From: Rostratula benghalensis
Taxonomy: Eukaryota; Chordata; Aves; Charadriiformes; Rostratulidae
DNA length: 64,000 nt
Direction of reading: 5' to 3'
Assembly: GCA_013399305.1 (NCBI GenBank)
Contig: VXAI01000082.1
Span: 1,498,793 to 1,562,792 of the forward strand
In this document: piece by piece, positions 49,429 through 62,031 of the stretch
Numbering within the stretch: the stretch's first letter is position 1
Layout of the letters: each line of letters starts with the position of its first letter
Made by a program: the position numbers and the translations under genes
Notes under the pieces: generated by a model
The model's database searches: none
What the model saw: only the letters and a program-made list of their open reading frames with translations
What the model was told of the DNA's origin: nothing

Positions 49429-49700
49429 GTATGTTACATAAAGGCACATAGCTAAAGTGTGGGGACCTACATCTGAAAGGTGGTCAAACTGAAATACGTG
49501 AACATATTTGGGTTTAGAGAGGTTAGTGAGATCTCCTGAGCAGTTTTGTGGCAGTTTTAAACAAGGCAGTAGCGAAGTGCTTTGCGAGTAGGCTGTCTTC
49601 AAAGCGAAGAAGGGGGAATGTGGCCGGGGACTATTTTAGTTTGCTGGCCTTGCAACCCCTGGCCTTCCTGTTGCCACAGCCCAGAGAAAGGCTGACTGGC

Positions 49701-52700
49701 CCAGTGTCACCCTGCCAGAAAGTTGGTCTTGGGAATGTAGTGCTCCCCAAAATAGTTGCTCTGCATTTGGTGTGGCTATGGGTGGGGTTAGCAGAGACAT
49801 CCAGGGAAAAGGGAGATTCAAAGCATTTATTCTATTTAATTTTTAAATGTATGCTCTGCGGGCCTAAAAGTTTTTGAAATTGCATTGTTTTCTGGTACAA
49901 ATTACAGTATTATACAAACGATGATTAATTTTTGCTTGTCCATATGGACTTTGGCTGAAAAAGACTTAAAAGAAAATACAGTTTTATACACACGTAGAAA
50001 CATACACATGTACACGGCTTTTAATTTACTCCCTGAGAAGGCAATATTTTAGGCACGCTAAGAGGTATCTTAATAGAAAGACAGAGGGGGTTTAGCTTTT
50101 TTTCTTTAATACTGTTAATAAACACTGTTTGAAAAGGAACACAGTATAGGTATCCCATAAGTTTAGTCTTAAAAAACCCTTCCTTTCCAAATAGCAGTGG
50201 AGACACAAACAAAAGGTTGTATGAAATGGCAACAATATCCACATGCAAGATAAGGATTCTAGAAAAAAGAGAAATGTAGAGAAGGAATTCAGAGCTGCGG
50301 TCAAATTTGTATTCTTGTATTACTTTTTTTAAACACGAGATTTAACAGTTTTCTGAAGGAATATTTTATATACCTTATATGAAATATACAAGCTAACAGC
50401 ATAATAACCATATATGAGAAGTATATACTTGTAAATTACATGTATATGTATATACACAAGCTCACTAGTAGTAAGTGCTAATTTCCTTTCCCCTTTTCCT
50501 GGTACATTATGCTTGAAAAAATAAAATTTGTCACTTCTGTTTCTCAAATGTATTTTGAAACAATGCCTGCAGCTACATTTTGGAGTGCTGACTTTTGTTT
50601 TTTAAAGATAACGACAATAAACAATCATATTTTCATCCAGTTCCTAAAGACCGAAATCCTACAAAAATCAATTCCTCTAAAAACTTCTGAAGTGATTTAC
50701 ACACTGCTTTGCCTTAGAAGGACTATTTCAACTGGCAATTTATATATTGTATATTAATGCAAAAGTAATGACTAATCACATAAGAGTTAAGCATTAAACC
50801 TGAGCATATGAATACGGGGCCCTTGCCTCTGTGTTTAGTTCCTCACTCTACCCTTCTCCCAGTAAGGTCTTCTGGTTTTTGTGAATGCTGGGTGTTCAGC
50901 AGCTCTCACTAAAGCAGGTAAGAGATACAGATGCCCAGTATTTTTGTAAATGTGGCATTACTCTCCAGCTGCTGTTGTCCATGCACCTGAGATTTGGAGC
51001 TATGTGTTTTTATGTGAAAAGTTCTGAGCTGTGCTTTTTTTGCTGACATCCTTAAACTTTAAATAGTTGATGTTGAAACAAAGCAATCATGCATATTTAT
51101 GACTCTACTGCTTAAAAATTTGATGTCTACTACAGCTCATCTCTTAGCCTATGGCCTCCAATTAGTTGTGCAAACTCCTCGGTGCTACTAGCAAAAACTT
51201 CAGGATCTAATTTCTTTTTTTAAACTCTACTCTCCCCTCTTCCCCTCGTGCTTCCTCTTGTTGCATCTGCTTGTTTGACCCTTTCCTAGTTCAAGCAGAA
51301 GTGCAAATTTTAAACATAAGAATGAAGCACTCAGGATCACTTTCAAAACTTTGAAAAAATTGGTTATTTCACATATACCTTTCTCACAGCAGATGTAACT
51401 TGAGAGGCTACCAGAAACATAGGCACTCTCAATAAGGCAATGGGGTCAAATGAGCTCATGCATTACAGATAGGAAGAGAACTGTGTGTTGCATTTTTATA
51501 GATAAAAAGCACAGAGTGTTTTAATGTAAACGGATTTCTGTTTGATATTTTAGCAAACTGTTGCAAAGGCCAAACTACGGCTGAGCCAAAATGACTTTCG
51601 GCATGGTACAGTTAGACCAGATGGCCACGTGTTCTTTTCTTATTTAGATGAGACTTTTCCTTTCAATAACATCTTTCTTCCTGACCTGCTTAAAAATTCC
51701 AGCGAATGAAATCAGCACAGGATTTTCAATTCTAATTGACCATGTGCAGAGGAAGGGCCAGTAGAGAAATCAGTAGGGCCATTGTAAGGCACACTGCATC
51801 AATCTCCCCTTTGTCCTGAATCTTTTCCAGCATGAGCTAAAATAATTAAGAATATTTAATTTATATTATTTGTGCAGCAGCAAATCTAGTCGAGTTGAGG
51901 CAAAAATCATTGCAAGTTCCTCTTTTACAAATGTGCACAATGAGGAATACATATGTCTATCACACACCAGACAAACAGGTACTCATCATCATTTTGTGGC
52001 CAACTATTTAAGAAAAAGAAATAAAAACACTCAAGCAGGAGCAGAAAAAAAAAAAAAAAGGAAAGGTGCGAGTGGATTAATTCTTGAACTGTTCTGCTTG
52101 CCTTTATAAATGAAGTCCGAAAATAGAGGGAATATGACAATTCGCAAAAAAAAATAATTAGAAAAATAGAATTTTTCATTATCCAAAAAGCCCCCCCTTA
52201 AAACATCTGTAATCTTCAATCACTATTAATTTGCCTATATTTTTTTTACACACGCATACCCCACCCACGCTATGTGGGTTGGTGATCCCGGTCTCATGTC
52301 TGTGATCCACATGCAAAGTAGAGGTTGTAAATACTGTAATACACACAGAAACCTTAACTACAGAAATATGCACATAGATGACATCATTACAGTCTTAGCT
52401 ATTTTACTTGGATTTAGTGAGATAACCATGGAGTAATATAACAGTATGTATAAAGAGATCTAGCAAGTAGAGTATGCAAAAGATGCACCAGGCCTTACCT
52501 GTACGTTTATGTAAGCAATGGATAAGGTAAGAGAGTAAAACAAATCCTTTAGAAGAAAAGGAGGGAGAAAAGACCGATTGAAGGCAATACGGAGCAATCT
52601 CATTTTTGTTTTGGTGTTGAGGTTTGCTTGTTTGTTTTTTTATACAAGGAAAAACATTAGCAACAGATTTATTATTCCTGTACTATTTTGTACAAATTCC

Positions 52701-53069
52701 CTCTACTAGTTTATTATTAGCTTAACTAATAATAACTATTAGTTTAACATTATGCTTGAGTGGTTGGTGGTTCCAGATTATCACTACAAGTTTGAATCAA
52801 GAAACAAGCAAACAGCTCTGAAAATAATTTCCAAAAGATAATTGTGAAAATGGTTTCAATAAGATATCCTTCTTTTCTTAAGCTGAATTAGGTCTTCATT
52901 AAAACCCCAATAATTTTTTAAATGTAAGGTGCAAAACACTCCAGGAGAAAATGCAGTGGGCAGCATGGGCTTTGCTACATGGCAAGCATGCAGTGCAAGT
53001 AATATGTGCGTGAAGAAACATGTCTGAGGAACAGAAAAACAAAGCACAGACTTTGGGACTGGCCAGGCA
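49701..53069. other. Unique AT-rich non-coding DNA
   Basis: No gene or confident transposon is seen. Contents: AT-rich TATATA runs at about 50360-50455, an A run at about 52047-52060, and a small hairpin (ttattattag at 52711-52720 with its complement at 52726-52735, 5-nt loop). A short 'gttagaccagatggcc' near 51609 vaguely recalls a CR1 3' UTR but is too short to call. Confidence 0.5.
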
Positions 53070-53225
53070 GACGTGGTAAAAGGTCTGGTTTCAGCTCTCC
53101 AGCAAGATGCTTTGTAGCCTTGGGCAAACCCTTTAACTGCCTGGCTTCTCATCTACGTCATATTAGTAGAATTCAAGTTCTGAATGTGTGATTATTTTTG
53201 TGAGGTTGGCGTTGAGATACCACAG
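53070..53225 (+). mobile_element. MIR-like SINE relic, forward orientation
   Basis: The run 'tggtttcagctctcc', 'tgctttgtagccttgggcaaaccctttaactgcctggcttctcatct', 'attagtag' and 'tttgtgaggttggcgttgagat' follows the MIR layout: box-B-distal region, the conserved 'tgtgaccttgggcaagtcacttaac...cctcag..tcctcatct' core, then the 'aataatag...tagggttgttgtgagga' part. Similarity in the core is good by eye. Two short overlapping frames here are not genes. Confidence 0.65.
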
Positions 53226-56200
53226 CAAAGGGTACTGGAGATACCTCAGATGCTTGGAAAGAACATAAAATCACAGACAGAACAACAGTGTTTTTTGTTG
53301 TTGCTCTTATTAAATCAAGCAATTTCTGTTGTGGCATTTCTTCAAGTAGACAAGATACAAAGCCTGTTTCTCAAGAGGTTCGCATAACTCAATTCTAGCT
53401 TAATTTTCTTAAAATTTTCCTTTTACTTGAACATTTACAATTTTTGTTGCTAACAATGCAACAAAACATCAGAATACAGGATAAAGGGAAGATACTACCC
53501 CATCTGTAATGACGCTCTATAATCAACAAGAAGTGCTAATTCTAAAATCCTGAGTCCTGTAGAGTAATGGTTTATTTAAGAGACTGTCCCATGGCAGCAG
53601 TAAGCCTGACTGCATGCTAAAATGCTGTACTGTGTGACTAGGGATACAAAACCTCGAGCCATAGACATTTACTGCTTCCAGTATTTATGCACCAAGGATC
53701 TGATCTTGTAATGGTGTTGATAATGTTCTTACTTCTAAAGCCTGAAGATGATCTAGTGAACCACTTTCAGATTCAAAGTTCAGCACAAGCTTCAGCATGG
53801 TTCTGAAATAGGCCTTTAATTTCTACAGAACCCTTTGCCATGACAAGTAAATACCTTCGCATGTTCTGCCCACTTTGCTGGCAGTCATTAAATTGTGCTC
53901 CCAGTTTCACCTTGCTGTTTCTATTGACAATTCATTGATTCCCAACCACTGAACTGAAGAAGAAACCCTTGAACAGCAAATCTAAAAATCACTGCACAGG
54001 AACAGAAATCAGCAGGCCTGCCTGAAGGTGATTTCACAGAAGATTTTTTTCAGGCTGCCATTTTGTGACTAACTGAAATGACGATGTTGCGCGCATGGAA
54101 GTGAAAACTTTGCTTTCCTTTCATGAAAAAATATGAGGGATCTTTGTGCAAAAGAAAAACATGATGTTCCACTGAATGCTTCCATTAATCGATATTCATG
54201 CTCAGTACGAAAGAAATACAAATAATTTCAGCTACCTCTTGTCAGTTCTTTTCAGGAGCTGTAAAAATTAATTAGGAAAATGGCAATGCAGCGGATGTGC
54301 CGGTCATCTCAGTGGCTTTGGAGAAGGGTTGGGGTAGTGAGAAGTGGGTGAGAGGGAAATATCCTGTGTGGAACTATGGCCTCGTGTAGTGCTCAGAACA
54401 GGGAGGGGAAGGCAGCAAAGTGTACGCAGTTACATGCTGTATTTCACTCGCCTATTTTTACTGTCAAGGCTCCAGACTATATTAGGAGCCTATCCAGTTT
54501 CTTAAGCCGTGGGATGTGGATAATGGGATGAGATAAAATGATAAAAATCAGTTTGGTCTCATGATTTCACCCAGTAAGCGTAACAGATGCAAAATTGAAA
54601 GACTTAATTGTATGATAAAAGTACAAACACCTCTTTGTGTTTTACCTCTCTAAACTTTTCCCAGTTTAGAGAAAAAAATTGGTGAGGGTTTGTTTGTTTT
54701 TTTAAAAAAACAAGACAGCAAACAAAACAAACCAAAACAACCCAACAATAGCAAGCAAGATAATTATTTTCTTGCAGCATCCCAGTTGAAACTAGTTTCG
54801 TCTATCCAAATAAAAAAGATCAGAAGTTGTAAAAACAAATTTTATGCTACCATCCCACTAAATATTTTACATAAAGTCTCTGTTTAAGAATCTTCAGGGA
54901 AAAAAAATGCATTACAGTTATTACAGAGCTTGATAACCGCTTTGTGTTTTTAAGAGATAAAAATCTGATGATTTCCTGGGATGTCTTATCCATCCATACT
55001 GTTTTGGGGCATATTTTTAAGTTAATTTGAAGTCACTATTCTAAGAGAATCATTTGGAAAAAAGAGGCTTTCAAAAGTTGGGAAGCCTAGTACATGACAA
55101 TCGTGAAGAAAAGCAGTTTCCCAGGTTGATTAAGAGACATAGAAAGGGTTAACATTTCAGATCTTTATGTAAGAATTAAAAATGAAAGGAGAGTTAAAAA
55201 GGGNGGTGTGTGGGGGGGGAAGAGCTAAGCTGTGGGTGACTTGAGTGTATTTATGGATTACTATGTCCTGAAAAGAAGAAAACCAGAGTTGTAAGATGAC
55301 ACTGCAGGGGTTGTCTGGACTTTTCACCGAGTGTAAAGTCTGTTTAGTCAGTGTCTTAATGCCTAATGCTGACCTTTGCCCCCCTCACTCCTCCCTGCTC
55401 CAGGTGCAACATTTTTGCAAGTGCTTTAACATTATTGGAAGGTTTGTGTAGGTTTCACACGCTGCAAAGTGCACAGGGTGTTTTACACAACAACAACCAC
55501 CACTACACATGCCCAATCTCAAGGTTCAGCACATTTTTTCATCCTAAGAACCCCCAATTATTTGTTCTACACATTTTCCTTTACTAGTTATTACTGAATT
55601 AAATTAATAAGACAAAAGCATCTTTGTAAGGGTATGCCATTTGCATAATTCTACACAGCAAGATAAAGCTTAAACACGTCACATACTCCACAGCACTGTG
55701 AATTGTAGCAGGAGTATGCCAGTAACATTATTGATCTCTGTTAAATTAATTCACTTTGCTATGGAAATGGCAGACAAAACCAGAACCCATTGCTACAAAA
55801 CAGACAAGGCACTTTCCTCAGAAATAAATTGATTTCTTATACAGTTAGTAGTTATATTTGTATTGATATAAATTTTAAAGAAAAACACAACAGTTTTACA
55901 GTGTAATTATAAAAAGAGCTAAACTCCATAAGGTCTGTGTATTTTCACTTTTAATTTCAAAAAATAAGGAGTGTAGTAAAATATACTAAATATGAGATTA
56001 TATAAATTCTACAGCTCTTAGTGACACAGATAATATAAAAGATGGCATATGCATATCTAATGTTTATTCATCTATGCTTTATATTTAGTAGAGGGTTGCT
56101 AGGATTTTTGAGGGCTTGCAATCTGACTTTGCTGGGTAGAAAGCTAAGCTGGGTACCATCATCTTTGAGACCATTACAGATTTCATGTTATTTCCAGAAA

Positions 56201-59200
56201 AGCTTACCACAGGTATTTCCTTCCACTGTGGGCAAGGAACCCATTTTCCCCATTCATATTGTGTTGTAGGACTGACAGCTTCTTCAGGGGTGGACCTGGC
56301 ACTTAACATCCATAAGTTTTCCTCCGTATGATGCCATGTACTAAAATGCACTCTGTAGAACTGCACTATAAAACTTACATTTCCTGCACTTTGTGATCCA
56401 TACTTGCTAACTATGCCTAAAAAAAATTTAGAAATTATTATTTAGACATTTAAAATCTTTAAATAACTAACTGGCTTCCCCCACATTCCTTCCTCTCTGA
56501 GTTATGCTGCAAAATGCTCATTATGTTGAAGCAAAAGAAAAGAGGAAAAGGATTGGTTTAAAAGAGGTGAATAGTGGCACGTAGTCCCTGTGGAGAACAT
56601 TACTAGTCAGAACTGTCTAGCCAAAATAACCCAGGGTAACTTCTCTTCTAGCTACAACATTACTTCAAGGTGAGACTTGCATAAAAAGAGGTCTGATGAG
56701 GGTTTACATTTAGGGGATTTCCCTGACACATGTGCTTGGACCTGGAGTTAAAGTATTTATATTACTCTATTGTCTTTCAGATATCACAAGTAGCCTGCAG
56801 TATACTGTGTCTTTCTAAAAGAATATTTTGAAGTTTCCCTATGATGTCTACAGATGAACTAATTTAAGCCATCTTTATGGCTTTAAATTTTTAGTGTTAG
56901 GGGGGTTGGCTTTGGAGAGGTTTTTTCTTTAAAACAAAACGAAAATGCCTTTTATTTCATGGATCATACTAAAGTAGTTTATTCTAGGAGTAGGCACAGG
57001 TCAAGGGATCAAAATATTCTGGGAAGTGTCCTGAAACAGTTTTGTTATGTTCTTTGATTTTATTTGTAACATTTGTACTACAAGAAATCAACAAAAAAAA
57101 ATTAAAATGAAAAGTTGTTTGTTGCACGACAGCCTATTTCTAGAGCTGGGCAGCTTTATCTTAGCACAAGCAGTGCTCCTCTTCACAGTGCAGCTGCTAA
57201 CAACTCATCAACACTCCTTGTTTAAGAGAGGGGTACAATCAGAAGTCAAAACTTTAAAGCAACCTGAAATGTTATTATTGTAGTAAGCTGTGCAACTGGA
57301 TTTGATTTCTAGCCAGACTGTATCCCTTTGCTCCTGACACTGTTTACAAGACATATTTAGTGCAGGTGGTACTCTCCTTAATTTCACTGAAGGTCAAGTG
57401 TACTTGTCATAATTGTATTTTTCACACAGCTGAGAACTCAACTACTTCTGTAGACTGAAAACAGACGTTGTTTCTGTGAAGGAAATGCATAGCACTGAAG
57501 AGTCGGACTTGAAATAAACAGAATTAAGTATTTTTTCACACTGTTTTCTCCTACTATCTCATCAAGATCATCACTTGTGAGGTAGCTGTATATGAGTGGA
57601 AGCAGCCATTGGGTACTTAGAGCTACCTTCAGAATCCTTTGCCTGGAAAAAATGGTTTCATTTGTCTTGCTCTAGGTGGCTACTATGAATCTTTTCATGA
57701 CATCGATCTGAGATGTTCTTGTCATGTTTGTAAACGACTGATTTGACAATGATTTGCGAGTTTAGAATTGAATAAAAGTGAAATAATTCAGCTTTCTAAT
57801 TTAAGTAGGGAAAAGATAGGTAAACAAAAATATAAATTCATTTAGTCTTGCTATTTTGGAATGTCAAAGTTGCATCTTTCAGAGAAGACTCATATAAAGC
57901 TTATTCTCTGTAAAATCAAAACTGATTTGTAACTGTTGTTGCACACCATACCAAAATCTGAACAACAACAAAAAAATTAGCATGGTAGAAGTAAACCAGT
58001 AAGTAAACCATTCTTGTGTCTTCATTCATTTACCCTTATGATTTATCAATCCCTTCTACATGCAATAAGTGCACCCAAAACACAGGATATTGATAATTAA
58101 ACCTGCTTTTTCAGAAAATGCATATGTCCATTATCCTCTAATTTACAATCAGTCCTAATGACTTCACTACACACTTTATCTGAAGAAAGGAAACTATCTC
58201 TGATTTGTGCTTGGTTTCAAAGTTTCTTTCCATGTCAGTTGAAGCAAGCCATAACAAAAACAACAAAAACCCCTACCCAGGTGTCTCCTTCTGTAATTCT
58301 TATATAATACTTTGGTCTTGTGTAACACTTAAAAACGAGTTTTCTCCCAGTAAATTACTTCCTCATACATCATACGCATGGAAGAGAAGAAATCTTTCCT
58401 TCCAGATCCTGTGGTGCACTGCTGGTATCGGAGCTCAGGTGTGCTCCAGAGCATTAGTTCACAAAATTCTAAAACGAGAGACAGATTCCCCTTGTGAAAA
58501 CCATTTGTTGGTGACCTGCTTATTACTCATCTCTTCTCCCTCCATTCAACCTACTTCTTTAAGCCACTCTGTCCTCAATCACTGTATCCTTCTGCAAAGA
58601 ATTTGTAAGATGTAAAAATCCAAGGTAGTAGATATAAATATGAAAAGTTACTCTAGGTAGGATGAGTTTTTTTATTTTACTTAATAACATTAATGCAAGT
58701 AAAATAGTGCCTTTGTGAGGCAGTTAATTTTCAAAGATACATATATATTTTTGTTAAATTGACACAAGAAAGATTAGGACTTCAAATCTACATTTTAATT
58801 GTTAGTGAAGACCTCAAATAAATTATTATCTGGCAAACCGCTTAGTTTCTCTTTCATAATTTTCCCACTTGCAAAACTACAAACAAGCAAAATAGTACGG
58901 TAAAGCAAGCATTGTGTCCTGAAATTTCAGTAAATCAAAATGTAGGACATTGTTATTTCAATCTGTGGGATTCATCTGACATTTTGTTCCTAAATCTAAG
59001 CTTCCTCTTTCCTCACCTTGTTGTTGACTCATGCATTTTATTTTTTAATTTATNNNNNNNNNNNNNNNNNNNNNNNNNCCATATTTCATTTCTACAAAGC
59101 ACATTGCTAAAATAAATAAAAAAAGAGGAAAAATGACTCCTCTAACCCATATCCTCTGCCAGTTTTGTGTGTGTATTCAGGGAATAAAGTTTACATAACT

Positions 59201-59667
59201 TTATTTTACAAGTCGTTCATCATGACTATTCTATCAGTATCAGTATTGTAGCTGAATTTTTCAGGCTTGGTGGCAAAATTTGGGTAACTTAATTAAGAAC
59301 TTTTCCATTAAAAGAAAAAAAAAATAATCTGATCGTTGATCACAGTAATGGAGGAAGTGAAACTTGAATTACTTAAGAAACTGATAAAGTTCATGTCCTT
59401 TTCAAAGAGGAATTAACAAAGTCATTTGCTAAAAGACTGGTTTAGATTTGTACAACAGAAAAAATCCTGAACTGTAAGAAAGAAACAGGTCAAAGGAAGC
59501 TGGGTCTAAACATTGAATGTGCATCCAGTTCATAAATGTATTTCTTGGTTGCATAACTGTGAATTGCTTCAGCAAGGAAGATGGCAACACCTGTACCCAT
59601 GCAGGTCATTTATTAGCAACTAGCCCAGGGAATCACATTTAACATCATCCCAGCAGGCTTCAGTGGC
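53226..59667. other. Unique AT-rich DNA with an assembly gap
   Basis: No gene is supported. Frames such as the one of about 136 codons at 58205-58615 have no ATG at their first codon and no recognisable content. One undetermined base lies at 55204 within a G-rich run (55201-55220), and 25 N at 59054-59078. A-rich low-complexity sequence occurs at about 54701-54755. A run of AT-rich, low-repeat sequence at 54050-54290 could be conserved non-coding DNA, but this was not tested. Confidence 0.5.
59054..59078. other. Assembly gap (25 N)
   Basis: Twenty-five N bases in a T-rich context. The size may be a placeholder rather than a measured length. Any frame drawn across it (such as one at 58912-59115) is an artefact. 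Confidence 0.98.
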
Positions 59668-59942
59668 ATAGGAGGAGACTGAGGGGTGACTTCATTAATG
59701 TTTATGTAAAGGGTGAGTGTCAGGAGGATGGAGCCAGGCTCCTCTCAGTGACAGCCAATGATAGGAGAAGGGGCAATGGGTGCAAGTTGGAACATAGGAG
59801 GTTCCACTTAAATATGAGGAAAAACTTCTTCACAGTGAGGGTGACAGAACACTGGAAGAGGCTGCCCAGAGAGGTTGTGGAGTCTCCTTCTCTGGAGACA
59901 TTCAAAACCTGCCTGGACACGTTCCTGTGTGACCTGATCTAG
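59667..59942 (+). pseudogene. CR1 ORF2 C-terminal fragment, frame open
   Basis: The ORF2 frame is open for 91 codons from the 5' truncation point to TAG at 59940-59942, with no stop or frameshift. Landmarks are 'RRRLRGDF' at the start, '[16 protein letters not shown]', '[20 protein letters not shown]' and '[19 protein letters not shown]' at the end. Against the usual CR1 pattern, two codons appear missing just before 'VKGEC' (in-frame 6-bp loss), judged by eye. It lacks the endonuclease and reverse transcriptase domains and any ATG, so it cannot act. The open frame reflects youth, not function. Confidence 0.88.
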
Positions 59943-60023
59943 GTGTTCCTGCTCCAGCACAGGGATTGGACTAGATGATCTTTCAAGGTCCCTTCCAATC
60001 CCTGATATTCTGGGATTCTGTGA
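59668..60023 (+). mobile_element. CR1 LINE, 5'-truncated 3' end (younger copy)
   Basis: About 355 bp of CR1 in forward orientation. It starts abruptly at the 'aggaggagactgaggggtgac' block, runs through the C-terminal part of ORF2, then the 3' UTR 'aggtgttcctgctccagcacagggattggactagatgatct' and 'caaggtcccttccaatccctg', and ends with the tail 'atattctgggattctgtga'. It matches the general CR1 pattern far better than the 4.9 kb and 45.8 kb copies, so it is the youngest CR1 in the window. No poly(A) and no obvious target-site duplication, as usual for CR1. Confidence 0.95.
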
Positions 60024-61033
60024 CTCCATTTTGTGTTTTCAAAACACATGAGGATTTCTGGTGGAAATAGACTTATGCCTTGCACACAAGAGAACATCAC
60101 AGTCACTGAAATCATCAGAGGGACTTGGCTGAATTCACAGAATTTATATTGCCTTAAAACTTAGCTCTCTAGTCTGTTGTCTTCCAATGCCTCTCTGTTG
60201 GGTAACACACTATGCAGTGCCTATGTCCTATCTTTGTCTTCCCTTCTTTGGAATTTGCACAGAACTGACAGCAATGATTTCCTGCTGGATGCCCTCAGGA
60301 TTCACTGCGTATTTTGGACATTGCAAAGAGAGAGCACAGTCAAGAAAATCTGAGACTTTTACGGGAGAGGGAGATGTGGCCTTTGGCTACATAATCTTAA
60401 TGAGCTTCCTGCTCCTTTTTTCCTTAGCTCTCTACAACAGGAGGTGGCAAGCATAATGAAGACTAGAATCGTGCATCCCTCCTTGCCAAAGATTTGTCAT
60501 CCAGTATTTTTAAATTTAGAAACTTAGCTTGGCTGGCATTTCTTCTACTGCATGAATGTGAAATAAGTGAGGTTAACATAGCGTGAAAGAGAAATGTGGG
60601 GGAGACCTACTTCTCATTTGTTCTGTTTGAAAACTCATACTTTATTTCATGACAAGAAATTCACTGAAAAAGGCATTCTACATTGAAAGATAATGGGCAT
60701 TCTACAGTATATGAGAGTATTTCTGAATGAAGACTTTTTGTATTGTTTTCCATTTCCTTAATAAGGCCTCTGTCTGTCCCAGCTGTCTAAACAGATTTAC
60801 AGTATCCCCACACTGCTGCAAGATCACTGTAGTGAAACTTGTGTAAGAGTCAAAGGTAGCATAGTTGAAGAGGTTCTGTTTCGGTTTATTAAAGACACAA
60901 GAAGAAGATAGCCATGCATTTTTTGCAAACAGCTACAAGTTTGCTACAAGTATAGCTGACTCATTATAGAAAGATTTGTTAATCTAATTTAGAGATACAA
61001 CCTTTCTGAGTGCTTGCTAGCCACTTGGCAAAC

Positions 61034-61060
61034 TTTTTTTCTTTTTTTTTTTTTTTTTTT
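61034..61060. repeat. Poly-T tract with one C
   Basis: Seven T, one C, then nineteen T. Simple repeat, probably length-variable. Confidence 0.92.
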
Positions 61061-62006
61061 AATTTTGTGGTACATTCTGCAGTTTGCTTTTGACTTACCT
61101 ACTTTGTTCTCTACTGCCCTTTTTCCATTTTTTTTTTCCTCTGTAAGATGCTAGTTGAGCCACAAAAGCTCAACCCTGTATCTCCCAGTGTATTTGCCAA
61201 GTTGATTTTACATTTACTTATTTGTTTAAGTTGGGGAAAAAAAAAACAACAAAACAACAATCCACATTTTGGATCAGATGATACATCCACATCCTAAACC
61301 AGGAGTTAAGGTGAGATCAGATCAAGCTTAGCTAAAAGCAGATAAACAATTACTGAATAACCAATAGAGCATATTTATCACTTGAATCAGTTGCTCAAAA
61401 TTTGACAGTTAATATCTTTTCTGAAATTGCTATTGGAAGATCCCTCCCCCATCCTCCAGGAAAGACATCTGGCTAGTATTGAATGGAGTTTAGTGTTTGA
61501 ACATCCCATCTGGTTTCATCATGTTAACACATGATTCCAAGTCATTCAAGAAGTATGAACAATGGATATTGTGTTCCATATAGTGCCATGTGGATTTAAT
61601 CTTTAAAAGATGGTGGCACTGTAGAACTCAACCTTTTAGTTAAAAGTCAAACCATTTCATGTACTGAAATCTTATTTCCAATAGACTCAGAAAAATCTTA
61701 AATTTTATTCTGCTCTAAGAACGACAAGCAGACATCTCTCTCATACAGTGCTGTTCCCATTCTTACCTATCGTAATACCTATCTTGATAAATCAAGAACA
61801 CATTTCCTAAACATGGCCATGAAAAGCAACATTAAGACAGACTTTTTCATGAGAATACTCATTATTTTCATCCTCAAATTACTTCCAGATTGCTTAAAAA
61901 CAAATGCAGAAATTTGCTGTGAGGCAAATGGAAGTTGGGCACCTTTGTCGTCCAGAGGTGGTAACTCCACCTTTCACTGAGATTAGCAAAATCTGCCATC
62001 TCTCTT

Positions 62007-62031
62007 AAAAAAAAAAAAAAAAAGAAAAAAA
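62007..62031. repeat. Poly-A tract with one G
   Basis: Seventeen A, one G, seven A. No recognisable retroposed body lies upstream. Confidence 0.92.

Larger units (their letters stand above)
47700..49700. promoter_or_regulatory. Candidate cis-regulatory block
   Basis: Base composition differs from the flanks: repeated G-rich and C-rich runs (47934-47973, 48111-48192, 48488-48529, 48892-48925), three G-quadruplex motifs, homopurine/homopyrimidine runs, and scattered TAATTA/TAATTAG-type homeodomain-like cores (for example around 47843-47850). The long even-composition stretch 49180-49560 also lacks transposon traces. These are features often found in conserved non-coding elements or distal promoters of developmental genes. 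No TATA box or start site can be fixed, and conservation was not tested. Confidence 0.25.

Noticed and set aside
49234..49602. 122-codon minus-strand frame
   Set aside because: Lies in the possible regulatory/UTR-like block, has Cys/Tyr/Val-rich chance composition, and shows no protein motif.
51607..51640. Possible CR1 3' UTR string 'gttagaccagatggcc'
   Set aside because: Too short, no octamer tail and no second block; not better than chance.
58205..58615. 136-codon + strand frame
   Set aside because: First codon is TTG, not ATG; composition is AT-driven and Ser/Leu/Lys-rich, with no motif, splice sites or neighbour support.
58912..59115. 67-codon + strand frame
   Set aside because: It runs through the 25-N gap, so nine residues are undefined; the frame is an artefact.
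59720..60029. Minus-strand frames across the CR1 copy
   Set aside because: Antisense shadows of the CR1 ORF2 tail.
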